Source: Bacillus sp. NTK071 (GTDB lineage Bacteria; Bacillota; Bacilli; Bacillales; Guptibacillaceae). From it: a stretch of DNA of 64,000 bases. Positions 35,092 to 44,234 of this stretch are shown here, in pieces. Made by a program: the position numbers and the translations under genes. Where the stretch lies: positions 55,531 to 119,530 of the forward strand of contig NZ_JAFKOI010000010.1 in assembly GCF_017303315.1 (NCBI RefSeq), written 5' to 3'. Positions within the stretch are counted from its first letter, which is position 1, and each line of letters starts with the position of its first letter. The notes under the pieces were generated by a model. That model worked only from the letters and a program-made list of their open reading frames with translations. It was not told the DNA's origin and ran no database searches.

Positions 35092-36357
35092 GTGTCCGTT
35101 AACAAACATGATAAAGTTCAAGATTACATAGCTTCTCCGGATAAATTACAAAAGATGTATAGAAAAGTATTAGTTGTTGTGAGTATATCGCAAATTTTTG
35201 GAGGTGCAGGCCTGGCCGCGGGGATTACGGTAGGGGCTCTTTTAGCTCAACAAATGCTCGGTTCTGATGCTTTTGCGGGGGTTCCAGCAGCTTTATTCAC
35301 TTTAGGATCTGCGGTAGCAGCACTAATTGTGGGAAAACTCTCTCAGCGGTATGGACGTCGCACAGGTCTAGCGACAGGTTTTATTGTAGGAGGGCTTGGT
35401 TCGGTTGGGGTGGTTTTTGCAGCGATATTTAATAGTGTCATTCTCTTATTTGTTTCCCTTTTAGTCTATGGGGCTGGTACAGCAACCAATTTGCAAGCTC
35501 GTTATGCAGGGACAGATTTAGCAAATCCAAAACAACGAGCGACAGCCATAAGTATTACAATGGTTATGACAACATTTGGGGCTGTGGCGGGTCCGAATCT
35601 AGTAGACATTATGGGTGGAATTGCTCTTTTTATTGGAATTCCAGCCCTTGCAGGTTCATTTATTTTATCTGCTGCGGCTTATATCCTGGCTGGTCTTGTC
35701 CTTTTTATCATGTTGCGTCCGGACCCACTGGATATCGCAAAAAGGATAGCAACTTATAACCAGGAGAATAAGCAAAACAATGATACGGATCTTGTTGACA
35801 ATAATTTAAACAAAAAGGGGCTTGCTGTCGGCGCTACGGTTATGGTTCTAAGCCAAACTGTTATGGTCGCAATCATGACTATGACACCTGTCCATATGGA
35901 ACAGCATGGTCATGATTTGACAGAAATCGGTATTGTTATAGGCTTTCATATTGGAGCCATGTATCTTCCGTCCCTTATAACAGGTATGCTTGTTGATAAA
36001 ATAGGACGAACAGCTATGAGTATAGCATCTGGTATCACTTTATTATTGGCTGGCTTATTAGCAGCTTTAGCACCTAGTAACTCTGTTATTCTTTTAATTA
36101 TCGCTCTTTCTTTACTTGGATTAGGGTGGAATTTTGGATTGATCAGCGGCACTGCTCAAATTGTTGATTCGACAATGCCTGCCACTCGTGCGAAAACTCA
36201 AGGAACACTTGATGTTTTGATTGCATTAGCAGGTGCTTCCGGAGGTGCTCTGTCGGGGATGGTAGTAGCCAATACAAGTTTTGTGACATTATCTATAGGG
36301 GGAGGGCTTTTATCACTAGTTCTTATACCTGTTGTGATTTGGTCTCGCCGCAGTTAA
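35092..36357 (+). CDS. MFS transporter, divergent from the ArsR-rhodanese gene
   Basis: A 421-residue 12-helix major facilitator protein. GKLSQRYGRRTGLATG and GMLVDKIGRTAMSIASG are the two MFS loop motifs. The GTG at 35092 is favoured over the GTG at 35083 because of its spacing from AAGGGGAAGG. It shares the intergenic region containing the paired 20-base motif, so it probably belongs to the same regulon. Substrate unknown. Confidence 0.85.
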   Translation: MSVNKHDKVQDYIASPDKLQKMYRKVLVVVSISQIFGGAGLAAGITVGALLAQQMLGSDAFAGVPAALFTLGSAVAALIVGKLSQRYGRRTGLATGFIVGGLGSVGVVFAAIFNSVILLFVSLLVYGAGTATNLQARYAGTDLANPKQRATAISITMVMTTFGAVAGPNLVDIMGGIALFIGIPALAGSFILSAAAYILAGLVLFIMLRPDPLDIAKRIATYNQENKQNNDTDLVDNNLNKKGLAVGATVMVLSQTVMVAIMTMTPVHMEQHGHDLTEIGIVIGFHIGAMYLPSLITGMLVDKIGRTAMSIASGITLLLAGLLAALAPSNSVILLIIALSLLGLGWNFGLISGTAQIVDSTMPATRAKTQGTLDVLIALAGASGGALSGMVVANTSFVTLSIGGGLLSLVLIPVVIWSRRS

Positions 36358-36501
36358 GATAAATAATCGTCAAGTGCAACAAAGGTGATAAAGAAGTGGT
36401 TATGTCAATGTAGTTTATTTTGACATTGAGACTTCCAGATAATCAGAGTGAATGTGAGTTTAGAGACAGATATCTCAATAAATAGGGGAGTGATTTCAAA
36501 T

Positions 36502-36921
36502 ATGAACATAGTAGATCAATGGAAACAAGAAGATAGTGATTTTATTAGAAAAAAAGTGATTGAACACAATATGAAGGAGATACCACAAGAATTTTAGACT
36601 CCAAATGAAGATGTTATTTTTGTACTCAAAGATGAGTCTGGAAATATCTATGGAGGAATTAATGCAAACATATTCTGGCATCATATGCACATAGAGTTTT
36701 TATGAGTAAATGAAGATCTTAGAGGGTAAGGTTTTGGGCGTGTATTTCTAGAAAAAAGTTGCAGATTTATATATTTAGATACATTTAGCTTTCAAGCTCT
36801 TGAGTTTTATAAACAAAATGGATATGAAGTTTTTGGTACTATAGAGGATCATCCTAAGGATTTAATCAGAATTTCTTACATAAGAGGTACGATAAATAGT
36901 AATCTGATGATAGGAGTATGA
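36502..36921 (+). pseudogene. GNAT acetyltransferase pseudogene
   Basis: One continuous frame from ATG at 36502 reads [20 protein letters not shown] and later EDVIFVLKDESGNIYGGINA, FGRVFLEK and ALEFYKQNGYEVFGTIED, a GNAT N-acetyltransferase. It is broken by TAG (Q codon position), TGA (W position) and TAA (Q position), and about nine residues of the acetyl-CoA helix are missing. All stops are explained by C-to-T or G-to-A changes, so this is an old pseudogene. Confidence 0.85.
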
Positions 36922-37092
36922 AGAATACCACCATAGATATCTCGAATTCGAGTCATCAAGATGACCGGAGCGAGAAATAGATATATATTATTTGACGCTT
37001 ACCTTTATTGTATATTTTATTTATTTTCATCAAATCTTCATACTAACCTAGTAAAATAAGTTCCTAGAGATAGTTAAATGGAGGAACATTGA

Positions 37093-37752
37093 ATGGTGAG
37101 TGCAGACAAATTAATATCAGTTGGCATGATTGGCTTAAGTATAATGGTTGGGCTTGTTACCTTTTACATCATAAGTGATTTATCGAAGCAAAAAAGAAGA
37201 GAACATATAGAAGGCATGATTTCACAACTAATTAATTTTATTATTTATCTTTGGATTGGAAAAATCATGAACAATTTTTTGGTTTTTATCAAAGATCCAT
37301 TAGCCATATTGGCTTATCCAAGTAGTTCACATGCCTTTTATTTAGCTATACTAATTAGCCTTCTCATAAGTGTTGTAAAGTCCATATACTCACATAAAGT
37401 GGAGCGTAATTTTATAGAATCTCTTTTGTTCGTTTTATTAGTAACCTCGTTTGTGTATGAATTTATCCAAATAGTTTGGAATAACAATTCCTTCGCTATT
37501 GGATCTTTAGTTGTATCTTGTATTCTCCTAATCATATTCATGAGTAGCCGTGGGAGGATAGTGGAATCAACTCTAATGTTCGTGATGACAACGTTGGGGT
37601 CCGTAGGAATGTTTCTAGTAGCTTACATCCAGCCGATTACAACTGTGTTTGGTTATATTATGATGCCATGGTTTGTAGGTGTATTTTACGTTATTAGTCT
37701 TTCAATAATCATGATTAAGAAAAAAAGGAGAGAGAGTCGTGGTTGGAATTGA
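37093..37752 (+). CDS. Polytopic membrane protein upstream of ccdA, unknown
   Basis: A 219-residue protein with about six hydrophobic helices, basic loops (SKQKRREHIEGM) and a basic C-terminal tail KKKRRESRGWN. I do not recognise the family. Its last 14 bases overlap the GTG start of ccdA, so it is translationally coupled to the CcdA/TlpA redox genes and may assist them. GGAGG precedes its ATG. Confidence 0.7.
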   Translation: MVSADKLISVGMIGLSIMVGLVTFYIISDLSKQKRREHIEGMISQLINFIIYLWIGKIMNNFLVFIKDPLAILAYPSSSHAFYLAILISLLISVVKSIYSHKVERNFIESLLFVLLVTSFVYEFIQIVWNNNSFAIGSLVVSCILLIIFMSSRGRIVESTLMFVMTTLGSVGMFLVAYIQPITTVFGYIMMPWFVGVFYVISLSIIMIKKKRRESRGWN

Positions 37753-38497
37753 ATCAGATACAGCTCTACTTGTAGGATTGTTTCTGGCAATGGGAGCTGG
37801 CGCTTTATCATTTTTGTCACCTTGTGTGTTGCCAATTTTTCCTGCTTATCTGTCGTACATAACTGGAATAAGTGTGAAGAAGTTGCAAGGAAATAAGAAT
37901 TCAAAGATACGTAGGCAGTTAGTGAGCCATTCTCTATTCTTCTTATTAGGGGTCTCACTTGTTTTTATTAGCTTAGGTGCTGGGGCATCATTGTTAGGGC
38001 AATGGGTTCAAACGCTACTGCTTGGTGGCTCTGGCTTATTGATTCAGCGTATTGCAGGAGTTTTCATTATCGTCATGGGGATGTTTGTCGGAGGATGGAT
38101 TACAATTCCTGCCTTAATGAAAGAAAAGCGTCTTCGTTATACAAAAAAACCGGTCGGCTACCTTGGTACGTTTTTTGTAGGACTTGGTTTTGCTGCTGGT
38201 TGGACGCCATGTATCGGACCTATTTTTGGATCGATCCTATTATTGGCAGCAAGTAATCCGGCGCATGGCATGATTTATACTGTCATGTATGTTATTGGAT
38301 TTTCTTTACCATTTATTTCCTTGACGTTCTTTCTTGGTTCCACGAGGTGGATCGTTCGACATAGTCAGATCATTATGACGATCGGTGCTGTCATCATGAT
38401 CCTTATGGGACTGGTATTATTTTTTGGGCTATTGCCTCGTATTACAGGCTTTTTGCTTGAATTAGTGAAAAATACATGGTTATCAGAATTAGGATAA
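37739..38497 (+). CDS. ccdA: CcdA-type thiol-disulfide transporter
   Basis: A 252-residue membrane protein with about six helices. The family cysteines are in FLSPCVLPIFPAYL (Cys29) and GWTPCIGPIFG. CcdA carries electrons from cytoplasmic thioredoxin across the membrane to extracytoplasmic thioredoxin-like proteins. It overlaps the upstream gene and is followed 13 bases later by a TlpA/ResA-like protein, its likely partner. Confidence 0.93.
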   Translation: MVGIESDTALLVGLFLAMGAGALSFLSPCVLPIFPAYLSYITGISVKKLQGNKNSKIRRQLVSHSLFFLLGVSLVFISLGAGASLLGQWVQTLLLGGSGLLIQRIAGVFIIVMGMFVGGWITIPALMKEKRLRYTKKPVGYLGTFFVGLGFAAGWTPCIGPIFGSILLLAASNPAHGMIYTVMYVIGFSLPFISLTFFLGSTRWIVRHSQIIMTIGAVIMILMGLVLFFGLLPRITGFLLELVKNTWLSELG

Positions 38498-38510
38498 AGG
38501 AGAATGACAA

Positions 38511-39104
38511 ATGAAAAAAGCAATCTTTATTATCGTGGTTATCGGTATGCTCGGCTGGGCTGTATATGATTCTATCAGTTCAACTGATGCTACCAAAGAA
38601 GAAGAGAAAGTTAGTAATAATACTATGAATTCTACCCAGTCATCCCAAGATGGTGATGGGGAGGTCAAGGAATCAGAAGAAGTTGGAATAAAAGAAGGTC
38701 AGATTGCGCCTAACTTTAAATTGCAAACACTAGATGAAGAAACCGTACAACTATCTGATTATAGAGGGGAACGAGTCATCATAAATTTTTGGGCTACGTG
38801 GTGTCCTCCATGTAGAGCAGAGATTCCTGACTTTCAAAAGTTGTATGAGAAAAAGGATGTAGAGATCTTAGCAGTAAACCTCACTGAAACAGAGGAAAGC
38901 ACTGAAGAAGTCAAAGGGTTTATAAAAGAATTTGGAATGACCTTTCCAGTTCTTATGGATGTGAGTTCTGATGTTTCTACTACCTATCAAGTGCGTGCTT
39001 ATCCAACCTCATACATGATTGATTCAGATGGTCGCATACAGTTCGTTGCGATGGGTGCGCTAAATTATGACCTCATGGTACAGGAATATGAAAAGATGAA
39101 TTAA
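38511..39104 (+). CDS. Membrane-anchored thioredoxin-like protein (TlpA/ResA)
   Basis: A 197-residue protein: N-terminal signal anchor (about 3-20), an acidic serine-rich linker (about 25-60), then a thioredoxin fold with NFWATWCPPCRAEIP, redox Cys98 and Cys101. The proline of RAYPTSYMID is the cis-Pro loop. It would receive electrons from CcdA and reduce extracytoplasmic disulfides, e.g. in apo-cytochrome c, MsrAB or copper proteins. AAAGGAG precedes ATG. Confidence 0.93.
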   Translation: MKKAIFIIVVIGMLGWAVYDSISSTDATKEEEKVSNNTMNSTQSSQDGDGEVKESEEVGIKEGQIAPNFKLQTLDEETVQLSDYRGERVIINFWATWCPPCRAEIPDFQKLYEKKDVEILAVNLTETEESTEEVKGFIKEFGMTFPVLMDVSSDVSTTYQVRAYPTSYMIDSDGRIQFVAMGALNYDLMVQEYEKMN

Positions 39105-39141
39105 TCTATTCATATAGTACAATAGGCAAGAGGTGAGATGG

Positions 39142-39825
39142 GTGAAGCAAACAATTTTAGTAGTAGAAGATGATCAAATGATTCGAAATCTCATTACAAT
39201 CTATTTAAAAGGTGCCGGTTATGAGGTAGTAGAATCTGCTGACGGTGAATCCGCAAAAGCTGTTTTTTTGGAACACCATCCGTGCTTGGTAATCCTTGAT
39301 TTAATGCTCCCTAAATTATCTGGAGAAGAATTTTGTAAGTGGATACGAGAACATGAAAGAAATGAAGTTTCTATCATCATGCTATCAGCAAAGGCGCGAA
39401 CAGATGATAAGATCAATGGATTAAAGATGGGAGCGGACGATTATTTGACGAAGCCGTTTGATCCAGAAGAACTTATCGCTCACGTTGAAGCCGTACTAAG
39501 ACGTACAGGACAATTTTGTCAAAAGCTCACCTACAATGGGTTATGTATTAAACCTCGAAAAGGTGAAGTATTACTATATGACAGACAGTTAAACTTAACA
39601 AAACATGAATTCAATCTTCTGTATCATTTTATGGAAAATCCTAATGTGGTTATAACTAGAGAAGATCTAATTCAACAATTATATCCCTATGTAGATAAAA
39701 CGGTTATGGATCGAACGATTGATGCCCATATTAAGAAATTACGAGCTAAAATTGAATCTAATCCTAGTATTCCTGAACGTATTCAAACAGTTCGAGGAAT
39801 GGGGTATAAATTTGTTGTGGAATAA
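39142..39825 (+). CDS. OmpR-family response regulator
   Basis: A 227-residue receiver plus winged-helix regulator. The phosphoacceptor Asp53 lies in LVILDLMLPKLSG, with the acidic pair VVEDD at the N-terminus and Lys in LTKPFDPEEL. The effector domain ends RTIDAHIKKLRAKIESNP. GTG at 39142 fits AGAGGTGA better than GTG at 39133. It overlaps the kinase gene and probably controls the ccdA-tlpA genes upstream. Confidence 0.92.
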   Translation: MKQTILVVEDDQMIRNLITIYLKGAGYEVVESADGESAKAVFLEHHPCLVILDLMLPKLSGEEFCKWIREHERNEVSIIMLSAKARTDDKINGLKMGADDYLTKPFDPEELIAHVEAVLRRTGQFCQKLTYNGLCIKPRKGEVLLYDRQLNLTKHEFNLLYHFMENPNVVITREDLIQQLYPYVDKTVMDRTIDAHIKKLRAKIESNPSIPERIQTVRGMGYKFVVE

Positions 39826-40903
39826 ACTTACAAAGTCAGTCCTTCCAAGTCGGTTTTTATGGCGTTTGACACTTATTAATGTTACTGTCGTGGGCACGTT
39901 TATTGTATTGAGTAGTTTGGCGATTTATAACACTGCTTGTTTGTTGGCGGATGGATTAGGGACGTGGAATGATCAGAAACAAAATCTGTTTAATTCAACC
40001 CTTTTTCAATATTTATGGATATTTAGTATTGCCGCGATCTTTATTGGTAGCTTCATTCATTATTACTTAGTAAAGAAAACAATACGTCCGTTAAAAGAGT
40101 TGATCGAATCTACTAAAAGAATGAAAGAAGGTCAATATCCCGGACCTATTCAAGTAAATTCTAAGGATGAGATGGGACAGTTGATCGGTCATTTCAATGA
40201 CCTGGTTAAACAATTAAAAGATACACAAAAACACAGGAAAGAAATGATTTCTGATTTATCTCATGAATTCCGTACACCATTAACCAATCTAAAGGGTTAT
40301 CTTGGTGCTTTGAAAGATGGTGTGGCTGAAGGGGATCAAAAGATGTATGAATCCCTTCATAGTGAATCAGAACGACTTATACACATGGTTGAACAGCTTG
40401 AACAATTGAAGGAATGGGATTATTTCAAAGAACAAACATACTCTGAGAAAGAACCTATGAATATGCAATTGCTAGTAGAGCAATCTGTTGAGATGTTTCG
40501 CTGGTCATTAAAAAATGCAGGAATTAAAGTGAAAACCGAGGTCGACACAGGAATAGTTAATGTTTATAACGAGGGCATCCTACAAGTTATTAATAATTTA
40601 CTTGATAATGCAATTAAGTACTATGAAGGAACTGGCCCAATTACGATAAAAGGAGAAATAGTAAAAGGAAGATATACGCTGTCTATCATAGGTCCCGGGC
40701 AAGCAATTCCATTAGAAGCAAAAGAAAAAATCTTTGAAAGATTATATCGTGTTGATCCTTCACGGGAAAGAAATTATTCTGGCGGAGCAGGACTTGGACT
40801 CGCAATATCAAAAGAAATCATTGAACACCATGACGGTAAGATTAGAGTTAAGTCAGAAGGGAACTGCCACACTTTTACGTTTTCATTACCTGTTTGTACA
40901 TAA
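39812..40903 (+). CDS. Sensor histidine kinase with atypical ATP-binding box
   Basis: A 363-residue kinase with two transmembrane helices (about 20-42 and 68-88), a HAMP linker (about 88-140), HisKA with phosphoacceptor His151 in SDLSHEFRTPL and HATPase with NNLLDNAIKY. The G1 box, normally DxGxGI, reads SIIGPGQAIP (about 291-300): the adenine-contacting Asp is Ile and two residues are inserted. The G2 box GGAGLGLAISKEI is normal. The TTG start overlaps the regulator's last codons. Confidence 0.88.
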   Translation: MLWNKLTKSVLPSRFLWRLTLINVTVVGTFIVLSSLAIYNTACLLADGLGTWNDQKQNLFNSTLFQYLWIFSIAAIFIGSFIHYYLVKKTIRPLKELIESTKRMKEGQYPGPIQVNSKDEMGQLIGHFNDLVKQLKDTQKHRKEMISDLSHEFRTPLTNLKGYLGALKDGVAEGDQKMYESLHSESERLIHMVEQLEQLKEWDYFKEQTYSEKEPMNMQLLVEQSVEMFRWSLKNAGIKVKTEVDTGIVNVYNEGILQVINNLLDNAIKYYEGTGPITIKGEIVKGRYTLSIIGPGQAIPLEAKEKIFERLYRVDPSRERNYSGGAGLGLAISKEIIEHHDGKIRVKSEGNCHTFTFSLPVCT

Positions 40904-40993
40904 AATATTCGTGATATTTTAGACAAGGGCAATCTTTATTAATATAAGATATATTTGCTAATATAAACAATTCGATCTTTTTTGGAGCTAAAA

Positions 40994-41030
40994 AAGGGGA
41001 ACCCCGTCAAATTGGGGTTCCCTTAATTAT
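40994..41030 (+). terminator. Terminator after the two-component genes
   Basis: AAGGGGAACCCC and GGGGTTCCCTT pair with one bulge, 8-base loop, TTAATT tail. The rest of 41031-41160 shows no gene. Confidence 0.75.
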
Positions 41031-41159
41031 TTATTAATCACTCTCGATAAATGTAAAGAAGGTTGTAGTAATCAAATTTCATTAGATGGGAGTGAATAAA
41101 ATAAGCTGTACAATGCTGTTAGTCGCTATTAAAGCGGAACGGCTTTTTTTAATTGGCAC

Positions 41160-41340
41160 TTTTCTAAACTTTATTGCTATAAAAGTAGGAGGTGATTTCC
41201 GCTCCAGGATGCTCGCTTTCAGCTGTGCGGGCAGTGAGCCTCCTCGACGCGCTTAAGGCGGACCTGTGGGGTCTCACCTGTCCCGCTAGTCCCGAAGGAG
41301 TCGAGCATCCTTCCGCTCCAATTATCTAAGCGTGGTTCTT
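41160..41340 (-). repeat. Interspersed repeat copy E, full length, reverse orientation
   Basis: The minus strand carries ATAATTGGAGCGGAAGGATG, GGGACTAGCGGGACAGGTG, a GCGCGTCGAGGAGGCTCAC segment and GAGCATCCTGGAGCGGAAAT. It closes with TTTTATAGCAATAAAG. Inner bases differ from copies A/B (CTTAAGCGCG) yet preserve the overall palindrome. Confidence 0.85.
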
Positions 41341-41470
41341 TATAACAAAATACTTTTAAAAGGTGACGCAAGTCTAAAGCGTTTCAGGAAGCTCACAGCC
41401 CTACGAAAAGCGAGAATCCTGAAACAGATATCAACCGCTTTATAGCAACAATGTTTACGAAAACAGCCCT
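41341..41470 (+). repeat. Interspersed repeat copy E2, with another substituted stem
   Basis: Abuts copy E in plus orientation. The arms GTTTCAGGA and TCCTGAAAC replace the GGATGCTCG stem, and the right flank CTTTATAGCAACAATG followed by TTTACGAAAA is identical to copy A. It is a diverged member with its own complementary stem. Confidence 0.7.
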
Positions 41471-41610
41471 TATTTAAACGCTGTGTAGAATAAATCGTAA
41501 AAATATTACATGTTTAAGTCTACAATCTAATTGGAATAGTACTTAAGAAGAACAAATGAATTGTTGCAAAACGTCATAAGGAGGTTGATTAAATTTATTG
41601 ATTAGCTCGT

Positions 41611-41639
41611 TTGACAATATACCCACAGGGGTATAGAAT
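41611..41639 (+). promoter_or_regulatory. Sigma-A promoter of second persulfide operon with operator in the spacer
   Basis: TTGACA (41611-41616), 17-base spacer, TAGAAT (41634-41639). Within the spacer TATACCC (41618-41624) and GGGTATA (41629-41635) form a perfect CstR-type operator with ACAG centre. A repressor bound here would block polymerase. Confidence 0.82.
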
Positions 41640-41684
41640 GGCGACATAGTTAACATACAAAAATTAATATTTTTTAACGTTTCT

Positions 41685-41702
41685 TATACCCGTTGGGGTA
41701 CA
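41685..41702 (+). promoter_or_regulatory. Second CstR-type operator, imperfect
   Basis: TATACCCGTTGGGGTACA lies about 60 bases upstream of the first gene, in the leader of the transcript. Confidence 0.6.
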
Positions 41703-41760
41703 AATGATTTTATGTAATTAAGGGAATAAATAATAACCTATACTCAAGGAGGTAAGAGAC

Positions 41761-42060
41761 ATGAAGGAAATTAAACCAGAAGAAGTAGCGAAGAAAGTAA
41801 ACAGTAATGAGAGTGTAAGTATCATTGATGTGCGTGAAGACGAAGAAGTGGTTCAGGGGAAGATTTCTGGCGCAACTCATATTCCTCTAGGTGAATTACC
41901 AGATCGTCTTCATGAAATCGATCAATCAAAAGAACATATCATGGTTTGCCGTTCAGGTGGACGAAGCGGAAAGGCATACCAATTATTAGATGAGCAAGGC
42001 TACAACGTACGTAATATGACAGGCGGCATGCTTGAATGGAAAGACGAAGTAGAGAAATAA
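41761..42060 (+). CDS. Single-domain rhodanese (second cluster)
   Basis: A 99-residue rhodanese with SIIDVREDEEV and active loop CRSGGRSG (Cys63). A paralogue of the protein at 15306. It opens the second persulfide operon, behind AAGGAGG and downstream of the operator-containing promoter. No regulator gene precedes it, so control in trans by CstR (14128) is likely. Confidence 0.93.
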   Translation: MKEIKPEEVAKKVNSNESVSIIDVREDEEVVQGKISGATHIPLGELPDRLHEIDQSKEHIMVCRSGGRSGKAYQLLDEQGYNVRNMTGGMLEWKDEVEK

Positions 42061-42073
42061 AGGAGGATTCAAG

Positions 42074-42646
42074 ATGAGTCTTGTTGCAAATGAAACATTG
42101 GACGCAAAAGGGTTGGCTTGTCCGATGCCGATTGTAAAAACAAAAAAAGCAATGAAAAATTTGGATCCAGGTCTAGTGATTGAAGTTCAAGCAACTGATA
42201 AAGGATCAACAGCAGATATTAAAGCATGGTCCGAATCCACAGGACATCAATATTTAGGAACTGTGGAGGATGGAGAAGTATTGAAGCACTATATTAGAAA
42301 AGCAAGTGAAGGAGAAACAACTGAAGAAAAGAACCATGAAGATGTTCTTGATTTAGATGGACTTCGAAGCAAGGTAGATGGGGAAGAAAACATTTCGATT
42401 CTAGATGTACGTGAACCTGCTGAATATGCATTCGGACATATCCCAGGTGCAGTTAATATACCCCTTGGGGAACTAGAAGAACGCTATGAAGAACTAAACA
42501 AAGATGATGATATCCACGTGATTTGCCGTACAGGTAGCCGCAGTGATTTGGCTGCTCAAAAGTTAAGTGGAAAAGGCTATAAGAACGTAAAGAATGTTGT
42601 TCCAGGAATGTCCGACTGGCAGGGACCTACAGAGAAAAATAACTAA
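42074..42646 (+). CDS. TusA-rhodanese fusion (second cluster)
   Basis: A 190-residue paralogue of the gene at 15635: TusA domain with LDAKGLACPMPIVKT (Cys16), a charged linker (about 80-95) and a rhodanese with SILDVREPAEY and CRTGSRSD (Cys151). Presumably relays sulfane sulfur. AAAGGAGG precedes the ATG, 13 bases after the previous stop. Confidence 0.93.
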   Translation: MSLVANETLDAKGLACPMPIVKTKKAMKNLDPGLVIEVQATDKGSTADIKAWSESTGHQYLGTVEDGEVLKHYIRKASEGETTEEKNHEDVLDLDGLRSKVDGEENISILDVREPAEYAFGHIPGAVNIPLGELEERYEELNKDDDIHVICRTGSRSDLAAQKLSGKGYKNVKNVVPGMSDWQGPTEKNN

Positions 42647-42669
42647 TCTATTAAGCGGAGGAATTTATT

Positions 42670-43068
42670 ATGGCTAATACAAAAGTAGCAATTATCGCAG
42701 CGAACGGAAGTCTTTTTGACGCATATAAAGTATTGAACGTAGCAACAGCTGCAGCAGCTTCTGATGCAGAAGTAGGTATCTTCTTTACATTTGAAGGTCT
42801 TAATTTAATTCATAAAGAAGGTCACAAAAACTTACCGATTCCTGAAGGGAAAGAGCACTTCCAGGAAGGCTTTGAAAGAACAAACGTACCATCAATTGAA
42901 GAATTGGTCGGAATTGCGCAAGAGTTAGATATTAAATTAATCGCGTGTCAGATGACCATGGATCTTATGAAACTTGAAAAAGAAGATTTCGTTGATGGCA
43001 TTGAAGTAGGCGGCGCAGCCTCATATATTGACTATGCGAAGGATGCTAATATCTCATTAACATTCTAA
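42670..43068 (+). CDS. DsrE/DsrF-like sulfur carrier, short form (second cluster)
   Basis: A 132-residue DsrE-fold protein. The family cysteine is Cys93 in IACQMTMDLMKLE. It lacks the Lys/Met/Gly-rich insert of the first-cluster protein (159 aa), and contains GHKNLPIPEGKEHF in its place. Here it sits third in the operon, not first. GCGGAGG precedes the ATG. Confidence 0.9.
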   Translation: MANTKVAIIAANGSLFDAYKVLNVATAAAASDAEVGIFFTFEGLNLIHKEGHKNLPIPEGKEHFQEGFERTNVPSIEELVGIAQELDIKLIACQMTMDLMKLEKEDFVDGIEVGGAASYIDYAKDANISLTF

Positions 43069-43086
43069 ACAAAGGAGGATTTCAGC

Positions 43087-44220
43087 TTGTCTGTTAAGAC
43101 GATAACAACTAACGAAATAGCGAAAAAGGTTCTCAATAACGAAAAAACAACGATACTAGATGTTCGAAATACGGATGAATTTGATGATTGGAAAATTGAA
43201 GGCGGTAAAGTAGATGTTATCAATGAACCGTACTTTAATTTACTAGATGGAATTGAAGATGTAGAAGATAAACTTGGTAAAGATCAGGAAATAATTGTTG
43301 TTTGTGCAAAGGGCGGCTCGTCACAAATGGTCGCAGAAATGTTCGATGAAGCTGGTTTTACAGATGTTTATTCGCTTGAAGGCGGAATGAAAGCATGGAG
43401 TGAACATTTAGAACCGACGAAAATCGCAGATCTTACTGGCGGAGGAAGCCTTTATCAATTTGTACGTCTAGGAAAAGGCTGTCTATCGTATTTCATTGAA
43501 TCAGATGGTGAAGCTGCAATCGTCGATACCAACAGAATGATCGATAACTATGAAAAATTTGCTGAAGAAAAGGGTGTACAAATCAAGCACTTAATCGATA
43601 CCCATCTTCATGCCGATCATATCTCAGGTGGACGCAGTTTAGCAGAAAAAGTTGGTGGAACGTACAATCTTCCTCCAAAAGATGCTACAGAAGTAACTTT
43701 TGACTATACACCACTTGAAGAGGGTAACGATATTGTTGTGGGAAATACGACTGTACAAGTTCAGCCAGTGTACTCACCAGGTCACACGATTGGAAGTACG
43801 TCGCTCATTATTGATAATCAGTATCTTCTAACAGGCGACATTCTATTTGTTGAGTCCATTGGACGACCTGACCTTGCAGGTAAAGCTGAAGACTGGGTAG
43901 GAGATCTTCGAAATACGTTATATAAACGTTACAAAGAGCTTTCGGATGATTTGATCGTATTGCCTGCACACTTCTCTTTCTCTAGTGAGCTTGGTGAAGG
44001 TGGACAAGTGTCTGCACGTTTAGGAGATCTTTATGAGAATAATTCAGGTCTTCAAGTTGAGGATGAAGAGAAGTTCAGAAGCATGGTGACCGATAACCTT
44101 CCGCCGCAGCCAAATGCTTACGAAGAAATTAGAAAAACGAACATGGGGAAAGTTACCCCTGATAACGAAGAACAAAGAGATATGGAAATTGGACCAAACC
44201 GCTGTGCGGTTCACGGATAA
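43087..44220 (+). CDS. Rhodanese-MBL persulfide dioxygenase fusion (second cluster)
   Basis: A 377-residue paralogue of the protein at 16238 with the same order: rhodanese (Cys73 in CAKGGSS) then MBL domain with [20 protein letters not shown] and [21 protein letters not shown] start again, but behind AAAGGAGG rather than an operator. Expected to oxidise low-molecular-weight persulfides with non-heme iron. Confidence 0.93.
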   Translation: MSVKTITTNEIAKKVLNNEKTTILDVRNTDEFDDWKIEGGKVDVINEPYFNLLDGIEDVEDKLGKDQEIIVVCAKGGSSQMVAEMFDEAGFTDVYSLEGGMKAWSEHLEPTKIADLTGGGSLYQFVRLGKGCLSYFIESDGEAAIVDTNRMIDNYEKFAEEKGVQIKHLIDTHLHADHISGGRSLAEKVGGTYNLPPKDATEVTFDYTPLEEGNDIVVGNTTVQVQPVYSPGHTIGSTSLIIDNQYLLTGDILFVESIGRPDLAGKAEDWVGDLRNTLYKRYKELSDDLIVLPAHFSFSSELGEGGQVSARLGDLYENNSGLQVEDEEKFRSMVTDNLPPQPNAYEEIRKTNMGKVTPDNEEQRDMEIGPNRCAVHG

Positions 44221-44234
44221 TAAGGAGGATAACA

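Noticed and set aside
36935..36965. CGAATTCGAGTC stretch resembling one at 58848-58870
   Set aside because: The shared part is about 17 bases around a GAATTC palindrome, with no wider similarity; probably chance.
41110..41160. Possible terminator before repeat copy E (AGTCGC...GGCTTTTTTT)
   Set aside because: The stem is short and interrupted; the T tract alone is not enough.
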